A DNA stretch of 64,000 bases from Novosphingobium sp. MD-1 (lineage in GTDB: Bacteria > Pseudomonadota > Alphaproteobacteria > Sphingomonadales > Sphingomonadaceae), in assembly GCF_001014975.1 (NCBI RefSeq), contig NZ_BBXA01000020.1, positions 342,084 to 406,083 on the forward strand, written 5' to 3'. Numbering within the stretch: the first letter of the stretch is position 1; the number at the start of each line of letters is the position of its first letter. The notes beneath the pieces are model-generated. The model saw only the letters and a program-made list of their open reading frames with translations. It made no database searches and was not told the DNA's origin. Positions 36,972-44,141 of this stretch are shown one piece after another. Made by a program: the position numbers and the translations under genes.

Positions 36972-37736
36972 TTAGCGTGGCGCCATGCGGATCGCGCCGT
37001 CCAGGCGGATGGTCTCGCCGTTCAGCATCGGGTTGGTAACGATGCTTTCGACCATCTGCGCATATTCGTCGGGCTGGCCAAGCCGGTTCGGGAACGGCAC
37101 CTGCTTGCCCAGCGAATCCTGCGCGTCCTGCGGCAGCGAGGCCAGCAGCGGCGTCCAGAAGATGCCCGGGGCGATCGTCATCACGCGGATGCCGCTGCGG
37201 GCGAGTTCGCGCGCGATCGGCAGCGTCATGCCGACGATGCCGCCCTTGGAGGCGGAATAGGCGGCCTGCCCGATCTGCCCGTCAAACGCGGCGACCGAGG
37301 CGGTGTTGACGATCACGCCGCGCTCTTCCGGCCCCACCGTTTCGGCATCGTGGATGCGCGCGGCGAACTTCGACAGCACGTTGAAGCTGCCGATCAGGTT
37401 GATCTGGATGATCTTCGCGAAATCGGCGAGCGGCAGCGCCTTGCCATCGCGGCCGATCACCTTGGCGGGCGGGCCGATGCCGGCGCAGTTGACGCAGATG
37501 CGCGCCTTGCCGTTGACTGCCTCGGCTTCGAGGATCGCGTTCTCGACCGCCGCTTCGTCGGTCACGTTGACGGGGAAGAACGTTGCGCCGATTTCGGCCG
37601 CGTGCTTCGCGCCCAAGTCGGCGTTGAGATCGAAGATCGCAACCTTCGCGCCAGCCTTCGCCAACCGCGCCGCGGTGGCGCCGCCCAGACCCGATGCGCC
37701 GCCGGTGACGATGGCGGCCACTCCCTTGATTTCCAT
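36972..37736 (-). CDS. SDR, 3-hydroxyacyl-CoA dehydrogenase type (HSD17B10/LvaD-like)
   Basis: 254 aa classical SDR. The cofactor motif TGGASGLGGATA, NAG as NCAG, catalytic Ser in NTASVAAFDGQIGQ, and YSASKGG with Tyr and Lys are all present. It closely resembles type II 3-hydroxyacyl-CoA dehydrogenases. It sits between two acyl-CoA dehydrogenase genes, so it probably handles hydroxyacyl/ketoacyl-CoA interconversion in the same pathway. Confidence 0.92.
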   Translation of the reverse strand: MEIKGVAAIVTGGASGLGGATAARLAKAGAKVAIFDLNADLGAKHAAEIGATFFPVNVTDEAAVENAILEAEAVNGKARICVNCAGIGPPAKVIGRDGKALPLADFAKIIQINLIGSFNVLSKFAARIHDAETVGPEERGVIVNTASVAAFDGQIGQAAYSASKGGIVGMTLPIARELARSGIRVMTIAPGIFWTPLLASLPQDAQDSLGKQVPFPNRLGQPDEYAQMVESIVTNPMLNGETIRLDGAIRMAPR

Positions 37737-37769
37737 GCTTCCCGCTCCTTCAGCGATATTCCGTTGAAC

Positions 37770-38909
37770 TTACAGCGCGCGGGCGATGACCATGCGCTGG
37801 ATATCGGACGTGCCTTCGTAGATCTGGCACACACGCACATCGCGGTAGATCCGCGCGATGCCGAATTCCTCAAGATAGCCATAGCCGCCCAGCGTCTGCA
37901 GTGCGCCGGTCACCACCGCCTCGGCCGTCTCCGACGCCACCAGCTTCGCCATCGAGGCTTCCTTGAGGCAGGATTGCCCGGTATCCTTGCCGGCATCCTT
38001 GACCGCCGCCGCATGGAGCACGAGCTGGCGCGCCGCTTCCAGCCGGGCGGCCAGATCGGCGAGACGGAAGCCCACCGCCTGGTGCTGGATGATCGGCTGG
38101 CCGAAGCTCTTGCGCTCCTTGGCATAGTCCACCGCGATCTCCAGCGCCGCCTGCGCCATGCCGATGCATTGCGCGGCGATGCCGATGCGGCCCGCTTCCA
38201 GGTTGGACAGCGCGATCGCATAGCCCGTGCCGGCCTCGCCCAGCATCAGGTCATCGGGCACGAACAGGTTGTCGAAACGGATGGCGCAGGTATCGGACGC
38301 GCGCTGGCCCAGCTTGTGCTCCACCTTGTCCACCACGTAGCCGGCGCTGTCGGTCGGCACGAGGAAGGCCGAGAGGCCGCGCTTGCCGGCATCGGGATCG
38401 GTCACCGCGAACACGATCGCCAGGCTGGCGATGCGGCCGGAAGAGATGAACTGCTTCGCCCCGTCCAGCACATAGCCGCCCTCCACCTTGCGGGCGCGGG
38501 TGCGGATGGCCGATGCGTCGGAACCCGCATCCGCCTCGGTCAGCGCGAAGGCGCCGATCGCCTTGCCGCCCACCAGATCCGGCAGGAAACGCGCCTGCTG
38601 CGCCGGCGTGCCATAGCGCAGCAGCGCGGACACGATCAGGCTGTTCTGGATCGACAGGATCGTCGACAGCGCGCCATCGGCCGCCGCGATCTCGATCAGC
38701 GCGGCGGCATAGGACACGTAATCGAGCCCGGCCCCGCCAATCTCTTCGGGCGCGGTCATGCCGGTCAGCCCCATCTCGGCCAGCGCGGCGAACAGGTCCG
38801 GCGGATAGCCGCCGGCCGCTTCATAGGCCGCCGCGTTCGGCCGGATCTGCTCCTGCGCGAAATCACGCACCATGTCGCGCACGGCGGCCTGGGTTTCCGT
38901 CAGAATCAT
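37770..38909 (-). CDS. acyl-CoA dehydrogenase
   Basis: 379 aa from the ATG at 38909; a GTG at 38918 would add three residues. Standard ACAD architecture: helical N-terminal domain, FALTEADAGSDASAIRTRA in the flavin-binding beta domain, then a C-terminal helical domain with YGYLEEFGIARIYRDVRVCQ and IYEGTSDIQRMVIARAL, with the catalytic Glu in the EG pair. Resembles short/branched-chain enzymes. First gene of the operon, divergent from a TetR regulator. Confidence 0.93.
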   Translation of the reverse strand: MILTETQAAVRDMVRDFAQEQIRPNAAAYEAAGGYPPDLFAALAEMGLTGMTAPEEIGGAGLDYVSYAAALIEIAAADGALSTILSIQNSLIVSALLRYGTPAQQARFLPDLVGGKAIGAFALTEADAGSDASAIRTRARKVEGGYVLDGAKQFISSGRIASLAIVFAVTDPDAGKRGLSAFLVPTDSAGYVVDKVEHKLGQRASDTCAIRFDNLFVPDDLMLGEAGTGYAIALSNLEAGRIGIAAQCIGMAQAALEIAVDYAKERKSFGQPIIQHQAVGFRLADLAARLEAARQLVLHAAAVKDAGKDTGQSCLKEASMAKLVASETAEAVVTGALQTLGGYGYLEEFGIARIYRDVRVCQIYEGTSDIQRMVIARAL

Positions 38910-38930
38910 GAAACTCACCGGTTGATTATC

Positions 38931-38942
38931 TACTGATGAGTA
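38931..38942. promoter_or_regulatory. candidate TetR operator between the acyl-CoA operon and its regulator
   Basis: Short palindrome TACT-N4-AGTA (38931-38934, 38939-38942), about 20 bp upstream of the acyl-CoA dehydrogenase start. It would overlap the first codons of the regulator if that starts at 38936, which hints that the regulator may really start further downstream. Confidence 0.4.
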
Positions 38943-39616
38943 ACTTGCATTCCCGTGGGTTTTTTGTCAACACGGGGGGCGACAGACCGGACCCCGCCTT
39001 GACCCCCATTTCCTCGCCTTTCCAGACCCCTGAACAGCGCCAGGCTGATCGCGCCGCCAAGCGCGACGCGGTGCTGCGCGCGGCGGTGCGGATGTTCAAC
39101 GAGAAGGGCTTCCACCAGACCTCGCTCGATGACGTGGCGGCGCGGCTCGGCATCTCCAAGCCGACCATCTACCACTACCTTGGCAACAAGGATCAGGTGC
39201 TGCTCGAATGCGTATCGCGCGGGCTGGGCCAGATCATCGAGGCGGCGGCGGAGGCGCGCCAGGAAGCGGGCACGGGCGCGGACCGGCTGGCATGGTTCCT
39301 GCGCCGCTATGCCCAGATCAACATGGACGATTTCGGCCGCTGCGTGATCCGCACCGGCGACGAGGCGCTGGCGAGTGAAAGCCAGCAGCAGTTCCGCGCG
39401 CTCAAGCGCCGGATCGACAACGCCCTGCGCGAACTGATCGGCGAGGCGATCGCCGACGGCTCGCTGGCGCCGACCGATCCCAAGCTGCTGGCCTTCACCA
39501 TCGCGGGCGCGCTCAACTGGCCCGCGCGCTGGCACGATCCCGATGGCGAGCACGCGCCGGCGGACCTTGCCGAGTATCTCGTCACCAACCTGGCGCGCGG
39601 CTACCTGCCACGCTGA
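38936..39616 (+). CDS. TetR/AcrR-family regulator
   Basis: 226 aa from the ATG at 38936. The HTH spans AVRMFNEKGFHQTSLDDVAA and RLGISKPTIYHYLGNKDQVL, close to fatty-acid/acyl-CoA-responsive TetR proteins. The first 20 residues look non-conserved, and a TTG at 38999 (TPISSPFQTPEQRQ) is an equally plausible start that would leave room for an operator. It probably represses the divergent acyl-CoA operon in response to an acyl-CoA. Confidence 0.88.
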   Translation: MSNLHSRGFFVNTGGDRPDPALTPISSPFQTPEQRQADRAAKRDAVLRAAVRMFNEKGFHQTSLDDVAARLGISKPTIYHYLGNKDQVLLECVSRGLGQIIEAAAEARQEAGTGADRLAWFLRRYAQINMDDFGRCVIRTGDEALASESQQQFRALKRRIDNALRELIGEAIADGSLAPTDPKLLAFTIAGALNWPARWHDPDGEHAPADLAEYLVTNLARGYLPR

Positions 39617-39735
39617 AGCGCGCGACGGGACTTCCGGCTTTCCATGCATACGTAGTGTGATTGCGCCGGCCCCGCGCCACAGGCTAGATCCGGCGAAAGC
39701 CCGGCCCATGAAAACGCCGGCATGGAGAGGATTTT

Positions 39736-40902
39736 ATGAGCATTGCCAGCATCGCGCTCCCCCGCATCCTGCGCATCGGCGGCGGCGCATCGCGCCAGTT
39801 GCCCGATGTGCTGGCCACGCTGGGCCTGTCCCGCCCACTGATCGTGACGGATGCCTTCCTGGTCGGACAGGGCCGCGTGGAAACGCTGCAAGGCAGCCTG
39901 AAAGCTGCCGGCATCGCCAGCCGCGTCTTCGACGGGACCGTTCCCGATCCGACCGTCGCCTCGATCGAGGCCGGCCTCGCCTTCCTGCGCGAAGGCGATC
40001 ACGATTGCGTGGTCGGCTTCGGCGGGGGCAGCCCGCTCGACAGCGCGAAGGCCATCGCCATGCTCGCGCGCCACGGCGGAGCCATGGCCGACTACAAGGC
40101 GCCGCACGTGCAGGACGAACCCGGCCTGCCCGTGATCGCCATCCCGACCACCGCCGGCACCGGATCGGAAGCGACGCGCGTCACCGTCATCACCGACGAA
40201 GCCACAGACGAGAAGATGATGTGCCCCGGCCTTGCCTACCTGCCCGTGGCGGCGCTGGTTGACTACGAACTGACCTTCACCAAGCCGCGCCGGCTGACCG
40301 CCGATACCGGGATCGATTCGCTGACTCACGCGATCGAGGCCTATGTCTCGAAGCGCGCCAGCCCGTTCACCGATGGCATGGCGCTGCTGGCGATGCGCGC
40401 GATCGCGCCCAACCTGCGCCGCGCCTGCGACGATCCCGATGACCGCGCAGCGCGCGAGGCGCTGATGCTGGGCGCGACGCAGGCGGGCATCGCCTTCACC
40501 AACGCCTCGGTCGCGCTCGTACACGGCATGAGCCGGCCGATCGGCGCGCATTTCCATGTGCCGCACGGCCTTTCCAACGCCATGCTGCTGCCCACGGTGA
40601 CGGCGTGGTCCGCCCCCGCCGCGCTGGCGCGCTATGCCGAATGCGCCCGCGCCATGGGCGTGGCCGACGCGCGCGAGGGCGATCAGGGCGCGGTGGCGCG
40701 GCTGCTGGAGGAACTGGGCGCGCTCAACCGCGATCTCGGCGTGCCGGGGCCAGCCGCCTGGGGCATCGACGCCGCCCGCTGGCAGGGCCTGATCCCGACG
40801 ATGTGCGAACAGGCGATCGCCTCGGGATCGCCCGCCAACAACCCGCGCGTGCCCGATGCGGCCGAGATGGCGGAACTCTACGCCCGCGTCTGGGACGGTT
40901 AG
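39736..40902 (+). CDS. iron-containing (group III) alcohol dehydrogenase
   Basis: 388 aa. NAD-binding GGGSPLDSAKAIA and the metal-binding segments DTGIDSLTHAIEAYVS (His198), LVHGMSRPIGAHFHVPHG are present. Similar enzymes oxidise or reduce lactaldehyde, 1,3-propanediol, 4-hydroxybutyrate or maleylacetate; the substrate is undetermined. A GGAGAGGA ribosome-binding site precedes the ATG. It follows the TetR gene by about 120 bp and might serve the same hydroxy-acid pathway. Confidence 0.9.
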   Translation: MSIASIALPRILRIGGGASRQLPDVLATLGLSRPLIVTDAFLVGQGRVETLQGSLKAAGIASRVFDGTVPDPTVASIEAGLAFLREGDHDCVVGFGGGSPLDSAKAIAMLARHGGAMADYKAPHVQDEPGLPVIAIPTTAGTGSEATRVTVITDEATDEKMMCPGLAYLPVAALVDYELTFTKPRRLTADTGIDSLTHAIEAYVSKRASPFTDGMALLAMRAIAPNLRRACDDPDDRAAREALMLGATQAGIAFTNASVALVHGMSRPIGAHFHVPHGLSNAMLLPTVTAWSAPAALARYAECARAMGVADAREGDQGAVARLLEELGALNRDLGVPGPAAWGIDAARWQGLIPTMCEQAIASGSPANNPRVPDAAEMAELYARVWDG

Positions 40903-40915
40903 CGGCCCCGGGGCC

Positions 40916-41611
40916 TCACGTTTCTTCCTCGTCCGCCGGCTCCGTGCGCACACGGCCCTTGAAGCCTTGGGCGATCACGTACCATTCCGAGGAATCCTTG
41001 CGGCTCGCGGGCGGCTTGGCGTGCTTTACCGTGGTGAAATTGCGCTTGAGCAGGCCCAGCAGTTGCGTGTCCGTGCCACCGGCGAAGACCTTGGCGACGA
41101 ACGCCCCGCCCGGCGCCAGCGTGGCGATGGCGAAATCGACCGCCGTCTCGACCAGCCCCATCGTGCGCAGGTGGTCGGTCTGCTTGTGCCCCACGGTGTT
41201 GGCCGCCATGTCCGACAATACCAGGTCCGGTTCGCCATCGAGCGCGCCTTCGAGCGCCGCCGGCGCCTCGTCGGCCATGAAATCCATCTGGAAGATGGTC
41301 ACGCCGTCGATCGGATCGGTTGGCAGCAGGTCGATCCCGACGATCTTCGCCGCCGGCGCCTTCTGCCGCACGATCTGGCTCCACCCGCCCGGCGCGATGC
41401 CCAGGTCCACCACGCGGCGCACGCCCCGCAGCAGGCCGAACCTGGTATCGAGTTCGGCCAGCTTGTAGGCGGCGCGGCTGCGATAGCCATCGGCCTTGGC
41501 CTGCTTCACATAGGGGTCGTTGATCTGGCGCGACAGCCAGCGCGCCGAAGAGGCGGTGCGCTTCTTGGCCGTGCGCAGTCTTTCGCCCGGATCGCGTCCA
41601 GACCGGCTCAT
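40916..41611 (-). CDS. rlmE: 23S rRNA (U2552) 2'-O-ribose methyltransferase
   Basis: 231 aa FtsJ/RlmE. SAM-binding VVDLGIAPGGWSQ, the K-D-K-E catalytic tetrad (Lys in RAAYKLAEL, Asp in VLSDMAANT, Lys in FVAKVFAGG, Glu in SSEWYV). It modifies the A-loop of 23S rRNA late in ribosome assembly. Its ATG overlaps the stop of the upstream Ppx/GppA gene (ATGA). Confidence 0.95.
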   Translation of the reverse strand: MSRSGRDPGERLRTAKKRTASSARWLSRQINDPYVKQAKADGYRSRAAYKLAELDTRFGLLRGVRRVVDLGIAPGGWSQIVRQKAPAAKIVGIDLLPTDPIDGVTIFQMDFMADEAPAALEGALDGEPDLVLSDMAANTVGHKQTDHLRTMGLVETAVDFAIATLAPGGAFVAKVFAGGTDTQLLGLLKRNFTTVKHAKPPASRKDSSEWYVIAQGFKGRVRTEPADEEET

Positions 41612-42900
41612 GGCCTATCTCCTGTTATCTGGTCGCCTGTTATCTGGTCACCGGTCATTTGCGCGCCCGCTTTCCGGCGGATCGCGCGCAGCGCCTCGCG
41701 GCTGCGCTCGGCTTCGCCGCCCGTCGCCATCAGGCTGCGCAGGATGCCTTCGCGGATGCCGCGATCGGCAATGCCCAGCCGCTCCGCCGGCCAGATGTCG
41801 AAAATCGATTCCAGGATCGCGCAGCCGGCCACCACCAGGTCGGAGCGCTCGCGCCCGATGCACGGCACCGCGATGCGCTCGGTGGGGCTGAGCGAGGACA
41901 GCCGGCGGCTGATCCCGCGCATCGATTCGACCGGCACGATCAGCCCGTCCACCGCGCGCCGGTCATATTGCGGCAGCTTCAGGTGCAGGCTGGCCAGCGT
42001 GGTTACCGTGCCGCTGGTGCCGAGCAGGCGGATCGCACCGCGCTCCAGCGCCGCCTTGCGCTCGCCCGCCACGCGTTCGGCAAAGGCGGCGAAGCCTTCG
42101 TCCACGCGCCGCCGCATCTCCGCGAAAGCGGCGGCGCGCGCCGCCGGCTCGTCGGAAATCGGGCCGATGCTCTCGGTCAGCGAAACGACGCCCCAGGGCA
42201 CGCTCTGCCAGTCGAGGATGCGCGGCACCGGCTCGCCGGTATCGACCAGCACCATCTCGGTCGATCCGCCGCCGATGTCGAAGATCATCGCCGGGCCGTC
42301 GCCGTGTTCCAGCAGGATGTGGCAGCCCAGCACCGCCAGCCGCGCCTCTTCCTGCGCGGTGATGATGTTCAGCCGGATGCCGGTCTCGCTGTGCACGCGC
42401 TCGATGAATTCCGCGCCGTTGGTGGCGCGCCGGCACGCCTCGGTCGCCACCGAGCGGGCCAGGTGAACATTGCGCTTGCGCAGCTTTTCGGCGCAGATGT
42501 GCAGCGCGCCCAGCGCGCGGTCCATCGCCGCGTCGGAAAGGCGGCCGGACTGCGCCAGCCCTTCGCCCAGCCGCACCACGCGACTGAACGCGTCGATCAC
42601 CACGAAATGATCGCCCGATGGCCGCGCGATCAGCAACCGGCAATTGTTGGTGCCGAGGTCGATCGCCGCATAGGCCTGGCGGTGAAAGGGCATGGGCCGG
42701 TTCCACAGCGGCCGCGCCTGCTGCGCCGATTCCTCCGGCAAGGCTGGTGTCTCGGGCGGGCGCAAGGCACCCTGTGGAACGCCGGCGGCTTTCGGTTGCG
42801 GAGACGAGGAACCGGCCAGAGCGTGCGGCGGAGGTCGTTGCCGCTTCTTGCTGCCGGAACGCGCCCCCTGCCCCGGGGCCGGCGGATTGATCTCCGCCAT
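41608..42900 (-). CDS. ppx: Ppx/GppA-family exopolyphosphatase/pppGpp phosphatase
   Basis: 430 aa. A Pro/Gln-rich N-terminal extension of about 75 residues precedes the ASKHA-fold domain: AAIDLGTNNCRLLIA (phosphate-1), IFDIGGGSTEMVLVD (phosphate-2) and LLGTSGTVTTLA. It hydrolyses polyphosphate or pppGpp. The C terminus ends in a QITGD repeat generated by a 15-bp DNA duplication. Only the single N-terminal Ppx/GppA module is present, so it is the short form of the family. Confidence 0.9.
   Translation of the reverse strand: MAEINPPAPGQGARSGSKKRQRPPPHALAGSSSPQPKAAGVPQGALRPPETPALPEESAQQARPLWNRPMPFHRQAYAAIDLGTNNCRLLIARPSGDHFVVIDAFSRVVRLGEGLAQSGRLSDAAMDRALGALHICAEKLRKRNVHLARSVATEACRRATNGAEFIERVHSETGIRLNIITAQEEARLAVLGCHILLEHGDGPAMIFDIGGGSTEMVLVDTGEPVPRILDWQSVPWGVVSLTESIGPISDEPAARAAAFAEMRRRVDEGFAAFAERVAGERKAALERGAIRLLGTSGTVTTLASLHLKLPQYDRRAVDGLIVPVESMRGISRRLSSLSPTERIAVPCIGRERSDLVVAGCAILESIFDIWPAERLGIADRGIREGILRSLMATGGEAERSREALRAIRRKAGAQMTGDQITGDQITGDRP
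41621..41650. repeat. 15-bp direct repeat at the ppx 3' end
   Basis: Two adjacent 15-bp units (CCTGTTATCTGGTC plus one variable base) encode the duplicated QITGD at the C terminus of the phosphatase. In-frame slippage product. Confidence 0.8.
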
Positions 42901-43068
42901 GTTTCAATTCGCTTATGTTTTCCCGCCTGCGTGATGCGTGGCGGGTACTTGACGGCCATGGTAACGGCACGAGGGACGCCCGGCAAGACCGCCGCGCCCG
43001 CATCGCGCGGAACGGCGCGCAAGGCCGCTTGACTTGCCGCCAGCCCCCCTCTAAGTGCGCCGCTCCAT

Positions 43069-43142
43069 TGCCCGATCGTCTAATGGTAAGACTACGGACT
43101 CTGACTCCGTCAATCGAGGTTCGAATCCTCGTCGGGCATCCA
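43069..43142 (+). tRNA. tRNA-Gln(CTG), integration site
   Basis: Acceptor TGCCCGA (43069-43075) pairs with TCGGGCA (43132-43138), discriminator T, CCA at 43140-43142. Anticodon loop CTCTGAC gives anticodon CTG at 43101-43103, reading CAG. The last 17 bases and two beyond are repeated at 57019-57037, marking this as the attachment site of the downstream element. The gene itself stays intact. Confidence 0.96.
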
Positions 43143-43144
43143 AA
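43126..43144. other. attL, tRNA-embedded attachment site
   Basis: 19-bp core TCCTCGTCGGGCATCCAAA covering the T-arm/acceptor end of tRNA-Gln; identical to 57019-57037. Confidence 0.9.
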
Positions 43145-43147
43145 TTT

Positions 43148-43181
43148 CCGCAAAATATGTTGTATTCTCAATATTTTGCGG
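43148..43181. terminator. AT-rich perfect hairpin beside attL
   Basis: Perfect 11-bp inverted repeat CCGCAAAATAT (43148-43158) / ATATTTTGCGG (43171-43181) with a 12-nt loop, just inside the element. It could end tRNA-Gln transcription or bind the recombination directionality factor. Its AT content stands out from the surroundings. Confidence 0.5.
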
Positions 43182-43200
43182 GATGAGGGTGAAATTCACC

Positions 43201-43219
43201 CCCACACTTTCCCCCACAT
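43201..43219. repeat. left copy of a shared end motif (possible integrase arm site)
   Basis: CCCACACTTTCCCCCACAT. Nearly the same motif occurs at 56870-56890 at the other end, at the integrase start codon. Placement near both att sites suggests arm-type binding sites for the tyrosine recombinase. Confidence 0.55.
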
Positions 43220-43354
43220 CGCACCATGTTTGCAGGTGGTTGGTGACGAACGACGGCGAAGTGGTGCTCGACATCGCCCCGACCGGAATTGCATCGCACC
43301 GAATCATATTGCAGGGCAGAGCGACCGCCAGAAAAAGGGATAGCGGCAGAGCGT

Positions 43355-43431
43355 TGGCGCCCCCGGCAGGACTCGAACCTGCACCAGAAGGGATAGAAGC
43401 CCTTTGCCCTATCCAGTTGGGCGACGGAGGC
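43355..43431 (-). tRNA. tRNA-Arg(TCT) carried by the element
   Basis: Read on the minus strand: acceptor GCCTCCG (43431-43425) pairs with CGGGGGC (43365-43359) with one G-T pair, discriminator G, encoded CCA at 43357-43355. D arm GCCC/GGGC with GG in the loop, anticodon stem AAGGG/CCCTT, loop CTTCTAT with anticodon TCT (43397-43395), T arm GCAGG-TTCGAGT-CCTGC. It reads AGA, a rare codon in such GC-rich genomes. It lies about 210 bp inside the element. Confidence 0.9.
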
Positions 43432-43461
43432 AGCCAGAATGCTCCTTACCCTAGCCTTAGC

Positions 43462-43827
43462 TCAGCGAACATACCAGTTCCCCATTTCCTTTGCCGCCTG
43501 CTCAAGGGTTTTGAGAGCCAGCCGGTAGTCCCCACGTTCCATTGCCTGATCGAGTATCCGCTGAAGCCGTCGAATCCGATAGATTCGGTGTGCGATGGCA
43601 ACCTCGCCCAGTTCCTGCTCGCACCGTTTGCGGACGAGTTGAAAATAGTCGAGCCATCGGTGCGAGCCAGCAAACTGGAAGGATGTCGGATCATAGGCGC
43701 GGACGTGTCGCGGCGTCAGGGTGACATCGAACTCGCTGGCGATCAGTTCGGCGACCTCGGCATGTGACTGATAACAGGCGAGGTGCTCGACAATCCGCCG
43801 CTTGATGGCATTCGATAAACGCCTCAT
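43462..43827 (-). CDS. DUF2280 protein (terminase-small-subunit-like by context)
   Basis: 121 aa. It matches the DUF2280 pattern: N-terminal helical HTH-like region (IKRRIVEHLACYQSHAEVAE with VTLTPRHVRAYDP), a central LFxxxR-type helix (WLDYFQLVRKRCEQELGEVA) and a C-terminal LKTLEQAAKEMGNWY. DUF2280 proteins recur in prophages near terminase genes, so a DNA-recognition role in packaging is plausible but unproven. The ATG at 43827 overlaps the preceding frame's stop (ATGA). Confidence 0.78.
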   Translation of the reverse strand: MRRLSNAIKRRIVEHLACYQSHAEVAELIASEFDVTLTPRHVRAYDPTSFQFAGSHRWLDYFQLVRKRCEQELGEVAIAHRIYRIRRLQRILDQAMERGDYRLALKTLEQAAKEMGNWYVR

Positions 43828-44141
43828 CGGGTAAGTCCTGGGTAAGTCGCCCACGCCCCGCCAACGTCCATGACCCCGTATCCATGATGAACGGCTGAGC
43901 GGACCAACCGCTCATGATCGACCGACGTGTGGGCAACGGTCCACCAGGTCGTGTCACCTACCCTGTACGACCCCCACCCTGCGGTCAGGTCTTGGTCGGC
44001 GATGTTGGCCTGCTCCCCCTCACCACCACCACCCCACTCCCAATAAGGGAGGTGGGGGTGGTGGGAACGGGGGTCAGCGCCAATCAGGTTCCTCACTTTC
44101 CCCACCTCACTTTTCAGGGTGAGGAGGGCGACCGATCTCAT
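43824..44141 (-). CDS. hypothetical protein, uncertain
   Basis: 105 aa if started at the ATG at 44141; 93 aa from the GTG at 44105, which directly follows the ATPase stop. The C-terminal part is Trp/His/Tyr-rich (GDTTWWTVAHTSVDHERLV). Its stop overlaps the DUF2280 start codon in an ATGA, which favours a real coupled gene. Against it, the middle is a GC-rich inverted repeat (44021-44065) encoding low-complexity residues. No family recognised. Confidence 0.4.
   Translation of the reverse strand: MRSVALLTLKSEVGKVRNLIGADPRSHHPHLPYWEWGGGGEGEQANIADQDLTAGWGSYRVGDTTWWTVAHTSVDHERLVRSAVHHGYGVMDVGGAWATYPGLTR
44021..44065. repeat. imperfect GC-rich inverted repeat with AATAA loop
   Basis: Arms CACCACCACCACCCCACTCCC and GGGAGGTGGGGGTGGTGGG (18-19 paired bases with two bulges) flank AATAA. 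It lies between the ATPase and DUF2280 genes. It may be a terminator, a replication-origin structure or a protein-binding site. Confidence 0.55.

Noticed and set aside
43110..43307. 65-aa minus-strand frame with MPDEDSNLD at its C terminus
   Set aside because: Antisense of tRNA-Gln and the adjacent hairpin; typical spurious tRNA-derived frame.
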